DNA of 64,000 nucleotides from the NCBI RefSeq assembly GCF_017654505.1, contig NC_054539.1:74064413-74128412 (forward strand), in the 5' to 3' direction. The position numbers were made by a program, and so were the translations under genes. Positions 63,823-64,000 of the stretch are shown here, in pieces. Positions within the stretch are counted from its first letter, which is position 1. Every line of letters begins with the position of its first letter. Below the pieces are notes generated by a model. That model saw only the letters and a list, made by a program, of their open reading frames with translations, was not told the DNA's origin and did not search any database. This DNA comes from Polyodon spathula (taxonomy: Eukaryota > Chordata > Actinopteri > Acipenseriformes > Polyodontidae).

Positions 63823-64000
63823 CCTACAGTGCCTACAGAAAGTCTACACCCCTGTTCAAAATTTTCACCTTTTGTTGCCTTATAGCCTGGAATATTTTTT
63901 TTTTCATTTATCTATACATTCTACCCCACAACTTCCAAATGAAAAAACAATTCTAGAAATGTGTAGAAAATTAATTAAAAATATAGTAAAGACTGAAATA
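63823..64000 (+). mobile_element. Terminal part of a Tc1/mariner-like element, cut by window end
   Basis: The sequence acagtgcctacagaaagtct, then acacccctgttcaaaatttt, is of the form cagtgccttgcgaaagtatt... that starts many Tc1-like fish transposons; TA-rich sequence precedes it. Only about 180 bp are inside the window, so coding capacity is unknown. Confidence 0.7.

Noticed and set aside
60450..64000. 3' end of a MYO6 homologue on the minus strand
   Set aside because: Expected from mammalian gene order, but no matching coding sequence could be seen.
1..64000. tRNA or rRNA genes
   Set aside because: No cloverleaf with a recognisable anticodon arm, and no rRNA-like stretch, was noticed. A covariance-model scan was not possible, so this is only an absence of visible evidence.

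Overview
The window is vertebrate nuclear DNA. It has GT-AG introns, a retina-specific vertebrate gene, CR1/L2-type LINEs, Tc1/mariner and pogo-type transposons, Ty3/gypsy LTR remnants and many long microsatellites. The LINE 3' end (gatgggccgaatggcc... followed by ttcttatg repeats) and the high load of LTR, Tc1 and L2/CR1 elements suggest a non-teleost ray-finned fish, possibly a sturgeon or paddlefish. That species-level guess comes from memory of repeat families and was not tested.

One host gene is recognisable: an interphotoreceptor matrix proteoglycan, closest to IMPG1, on the + strand. Seventeen coding exons run from 22,254 to 58,751. All have consensus GT-AG borders and compatible phases, giving an open frame of about 1,218 codons. 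Domain order is signal peptide, conserved N-terminal domain with a dibasic site, SEA1, two large Ser/Thr-rich exons, SEA2, two EGF-like modules and a transmembrane helix. Two further exon-like blocks (59,441-59,524 and 60,184-60,276) are open and in phase with each other, so the true cytoplasmic tail may be longer than the first stop suggests. Human IMPG1, as I remember it, lacks the complete second EGF and the membrane anchor.

Region by region: 1-1,157 is the 3' part of a LINE reverse transcriptase. 1.2-10.6 kb is a nested bed of LTR pieces, a dead Tc1 transposase and a gypsy remnant. 10.6-22.2 kb is gene-free, with three large minisatellites (52, 52 and 50 bp units), two short inverted-repeat transposons and microsatellites. 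22.25-60.3 kb is IMPG1. Its introns hold a nested solo LTR inside a gypsy pol remnant, a pogo/Tigger remnant, a rearranged LINE with an SGNH-esterase ORF1, a tandem pair of Tc1 fragments and several intronic minisatellites. 60.3-64 kb is 3' flank with no recognised gene, ending in the start of another Tc1-like element.

The most unusual pattern is in the LTR-like sequences. Six copies, in at least three sequence groups, each carry an inverted repeat directly or closely upstream of the TATA-like box. Stem sequence and length differ widely between groups while the palindrome and its position are kept. Two of these copies (4,055-4,738 and 26,654-27,208) are flanked by perfect 5-bp duplications, which identifies them as solo LTR insertions.
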